Assembly (NCBI GenBank): GCA_905202125.1
Contig: CAJKQX010000090.1
Coordinates: 1 to 7,785 of the forward strand
Length of the DNA stretch: 7,785 bases
Origin: an uncultured Prevotella sp.
Lineage (GTDB): Bacteria > Bacteroidota > Bacteroidia > Bacteroidales > Bacteroidaceae
Direction: 5' to 3'
How positions within the stretch are numbered: position 1 is the stretch's first letter; every line of letters begins with the position of its first letter. Position numbers and translations under genes: made by a program. A model generated the notes under the pieces. That model searched no databases, was not told the DNA's origin, and was given only the letters and a program-made list of their open reading frames with translations. This document shows, piece after piece, positions 6,314-7,785 of this stretch.

Positions 6314-6331
6314 TCTAATGACCGATTTGGG
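6314..6331 (-). repeat. Right terminal inverted repeat of the MITE
   Basis: TCTAATGACCGATTTGGG, pairing without mismatch to 6138-6155. The following TTGAAATAA supplies the second duplication copy and the codons of the former cupin stop (TAA at 6338-6340). Confidence 0.85.
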
Positions 6332-6366
6332 TTGAAATAAGGCAATTTATCGATAATAAAGAAATC

Positions 6367-6396
6367 AAGCCCTGCAGCGATAGAGTTGTGGGGCTT
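6367..6396 (+). terminator. 12-bp stem-loop, likely original terminator of the cupin operon
   Basis: AAGCCCTGCAGC (6367-6378) pairs with GTTGTGGGGCTT (6385-6396) around a 6-base loop, GATAGA. Three pairs are G-U, so the structure is much stronger in plus-strand RNA than in its complement. It begins 27 bases after the restored cupin stop (6338-6340), a usual terminator distance, but the element now places it almost 200 bases from the current stop. The U-tract is weak (TTAATATT). Confidence 0.5.
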
Positions 6397-6500
6397 AATA
6401 TTAACCTGCATTATTCTATAAGTTCCTGCTACGAATCCCAACTGACAGCACCTCAGCGAAGTGCTCACTCTTTCTCTTTGAAAGTAGGGTTTAATCAACG

Positions 6501-7785
6501 TCATGATGTTGATTTTGCGTTCTTTTCTTTAATCATTGTCTTTATGAAATCCACGTATTCACCAAGTTCATATCGCTCAAACAACATCTCGTCAGTCCAT
6601 TTTTGGGAAAAGTCCAAGCGAGGAACAAATTTATACATGTCCACTCGCATATTCTGATTGCTTCGCAAAAGAAGCATCATAAATCGAGCGAATCTCGTTT
6701 TCAGATAATCTGCCAAATTATCGGCCTCAACTTGACTGCTCACTCCCTCTATTACATAATGCGTGTGAGCGGTAACCGATTTTGGCTCAGAAACCACAGG
6801 GTCGCTTATCACCATGTGTGGCAACTTGTCTGTTCCGCTACTTGATTTGGCCACAAGGACTTTCCATTTGTTCAACAGTTGGTCCTTGCCTTTCTCTTTA
6901 GTTAATGCGTCCTCTGAGACATATCCTATCTTTCCATTTGCCAAATACACTTTTATAGGACAGTTCTTGCTTTTTCTCGTTCCCTCATATTTCTTGTCAC
7001 TTCCATTGTCAACAAACCCGAACGGGTCACGCTTACGCATCATACCATTATCTGTGATAAAATGAGTCTCTTTGTCAAGAACTTTTTTAAGAATTGCCAG
7101 ACCTTCGTTCCATCTGATAAAAGAATTTAACTTGTGCCCATTATAGCAAAATCTCAAGGGACGTTCCATGAGATAATCATTATGAAGAATATGATTTACA
7201 ACCAAACAATTGCCTGAATAAGATTTGTCCCACATATACAAGCATATTCCACCTCTTAAAGTGGTAACTCCTTTTAAATATTCTTCGATGTCAGGATAGT
7301 CGTGCAACTCCCTGATATGTCTGTCGTTCGTGCCGATTGACAGCATGTAATCTCTGAACTCTTCAAGACCATCACCGCGTCCACCATTATACCACGTCGA
7401 TTGGGTAAGCATGCAAATATATCTTGGCGAAATGACATCTTTAGAATAATTGAAGAATTTATGATACTCAGCCGTGCCACCGTCTCCACGTCCGCCTTCT
7501 GCTTTGGCGTTGAAAGGCGGTACGCCGCACACCACATCCGGACGAATCGCCATAACTTGCTCCTTGTTTTCACTTGATTTCTCGTTTAGCAAATCATAAC
7601 TACTGAACCTCATGACGTGATCGGTTGGCAGCCCCAACAATTTATATACTTTTCTTGTCAACTCGTATGTCAGGGCCGATGTGGCAACAGAATAAATGTT
7701 ATCGATTGTCTTTTCGCCATACCTACGATATATACGTGAGTTCGGGATAAGAAAAGTGTGATAAAAGTTGGTAATCTCGCGAATA
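6501..7785 (-). CDS. Eco57I-like adenine-specific DNA methylase, 5' end outside the window, motif IV altered
   Basis: The frame is open to the right edge, giving 427 residues in the window; the TTG at 7661 is internal, not the start. The family block is clear on the minus strand near 7380-7535: DVVCGVPPFN, then RGDGG, EYHKFF, ISPRYICMLTQSTWYNGGRGDG, and later KGVTTLRGGICLY. These match the N6-adenine methylase of Eco57I-type restriction-modification systems. The C-terminal half (DPFGF, KVLVAKSS, VISDPVVSEP, then a closing FVPRLDFSQKWTDE) resembles the target-recognition part. Motif IV should read NPPF; here Asn is Val (GTA, complement of 7521-7523). That Asn contacts the target adenine, so methylation may be lost. 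Motif I and any nuclease domain would lie beyond the edge. No restriction partner is visible. Confidence 0.85.
   Translation of the reverse strand, partial: IREITNFYHTFLIPNSRIYRRYGEKTIDNIYSVATSALTYELTRKVYKLLGLPTDHVMRFSSYDLLNEKSSENKEQVMAIRPDVVCGVPPFNAKAEGGRGDGGTAEYHKFFNYSKDVISPRYICMLTQSTWYNGGRGDGLEEFRDYMLSIGTNDRHIRELHDYPDIEEYLKGVTTLRGGICLYMWDKSYSGNCLVVNHILHNDYLMERPLRFCYNGHKLNSFIRWNEGLAILKKVLDKETHFITDNGMMRKRDPFGFVDNGSDKKYEGTRKSKNCPIKVYLANGKIGYVSEDALTKEKGKDQLLNKWKVLVAKSSSGTDKLPHMVISDPVVSEPKSVTAHTHYVIEGVSSQVEADNLADYLKTRFARFMMLLLRSNQNMRVDMYKFVPRLDFSQKWTDEMLFERYELGEYVDFIKTMIKEKNAKSTS

Larger units (their letters stand above)
6138..6331. mobile_element. 194-bp MITE-like palindromic element flanked by a TTGAA duplication
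   Basis: The ends are 18-bp perfect inverted repeats (CCCAAATCGGTCATTAGA and its complement). TTGAA flanks both sides directly, at 6133-6137 and 6332-6336, as a 5-bp target duplication. The interior 6201-6303 is itself an imperfect palindrome centred near 6252; pairs include GTTTTGGA/TCCAAAAC, CCGTATTGTC/GACAATACGG and CATAGC/GCTATG. A transcript could fold into a long hairpin. It carries no transposase, so it would move with help from an unknown enzyme. Removing it with one TTGAA copy restores a normal stop to the cupin gene. IS families with 4-6 bp duplications (such as IS1380) are candidate helpers, but I cannot assign one. Confidence 0.85.

Noticed and set aside
6447..6465. AGCAC/GTGCT hairpin near the methylase 3' end
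   Set aside because: A 5-bp stem with a 9-base loop is too weak to call a terminator.
6175..6504. 109-codon minus-strand frame
   Set aside because: It runs through the MITE and both its palindromic arms. Its composition is Arg/Asn/Ser-rich, and it is explained by open frames in the element.
1..7785. CRISPR arrays, tRNA, rRNA and riboswitches
   Set aside because: I saw no regularly spaced repeats, cloverleaf sequence or known riboswitch core on either strand.

Overview
The window looks like a chromosomal accessory region of a Bacteroidales bacterium (Bacteroides/Prevotella/Parabacteroides-like). The signs are moderate GC, TAnnTTTG-type -7 promoter boxes, no clear Shine-Dalgarno sequences, and protein families typical of that order: AAA/DUF4143 ATPase, carboxymuconolactone decarboxylase-cupin fusion, and an Eco57I-type methylase with an RGDGG...EYHKFF motif. 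Family names come from recognised motifs; no database search was run.

Layout from left to right. (1) 1-321: the 3' part of an unrecognised, possibly frameshifted gene and a 13-bp hairpin shared with the converging gene. (2) 382-1641, minus: an intact AAA/DUF4143 ATPase, followed by about 400 bp with no gene. (3) 2048-3021, minus: a transglutaminase-like gene that appears cut at both ends, joined at its 5' side to the first ~65 codons of an insertion-sequence transposase. (4) 3112-3942, plus: an intact GIY-YIG nuclease, a 32-residue one-helix peptide, and the first 79 codons of an alpha/beta hydrolase that stops inside a 12-bp inverted repeat. (5) 3981-6171: an AraC-family regulator (minus) divergent from a 64-residue protein and a secreted decarboxylase-cupin protein (plus), with a promoter for each direction in the 209-bp gap. 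(6) 6133-6336: a 194-bp MITE-like palindromic element in the last codons of the cupin gene. (7) 6501-7785, minus: an Eco57I-like adenine methylase running off the right edge.

The clearest functional unit is AraC plus small protein plus decarboxylase-cupin. The truncated hydrolase belongs to a family I associate with such clusters, so it may be the relic of a third member. The rest is a patchwork of nuclease, ATPase, methylase, IS and MITE remnants, as expected of a region with high gene turnover.

The best-supported new observation is the MITE. Its 18-bp perfect terminal inverted repeats sit directly inside a 5-bp duplication (TTGAA), and removing the element with one TTGAA copy restores a cupin reading frame ending ...EEYDKLK-stop. 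The second is the methylase, whose catalytic motif reads VPPF instead of NPPF.
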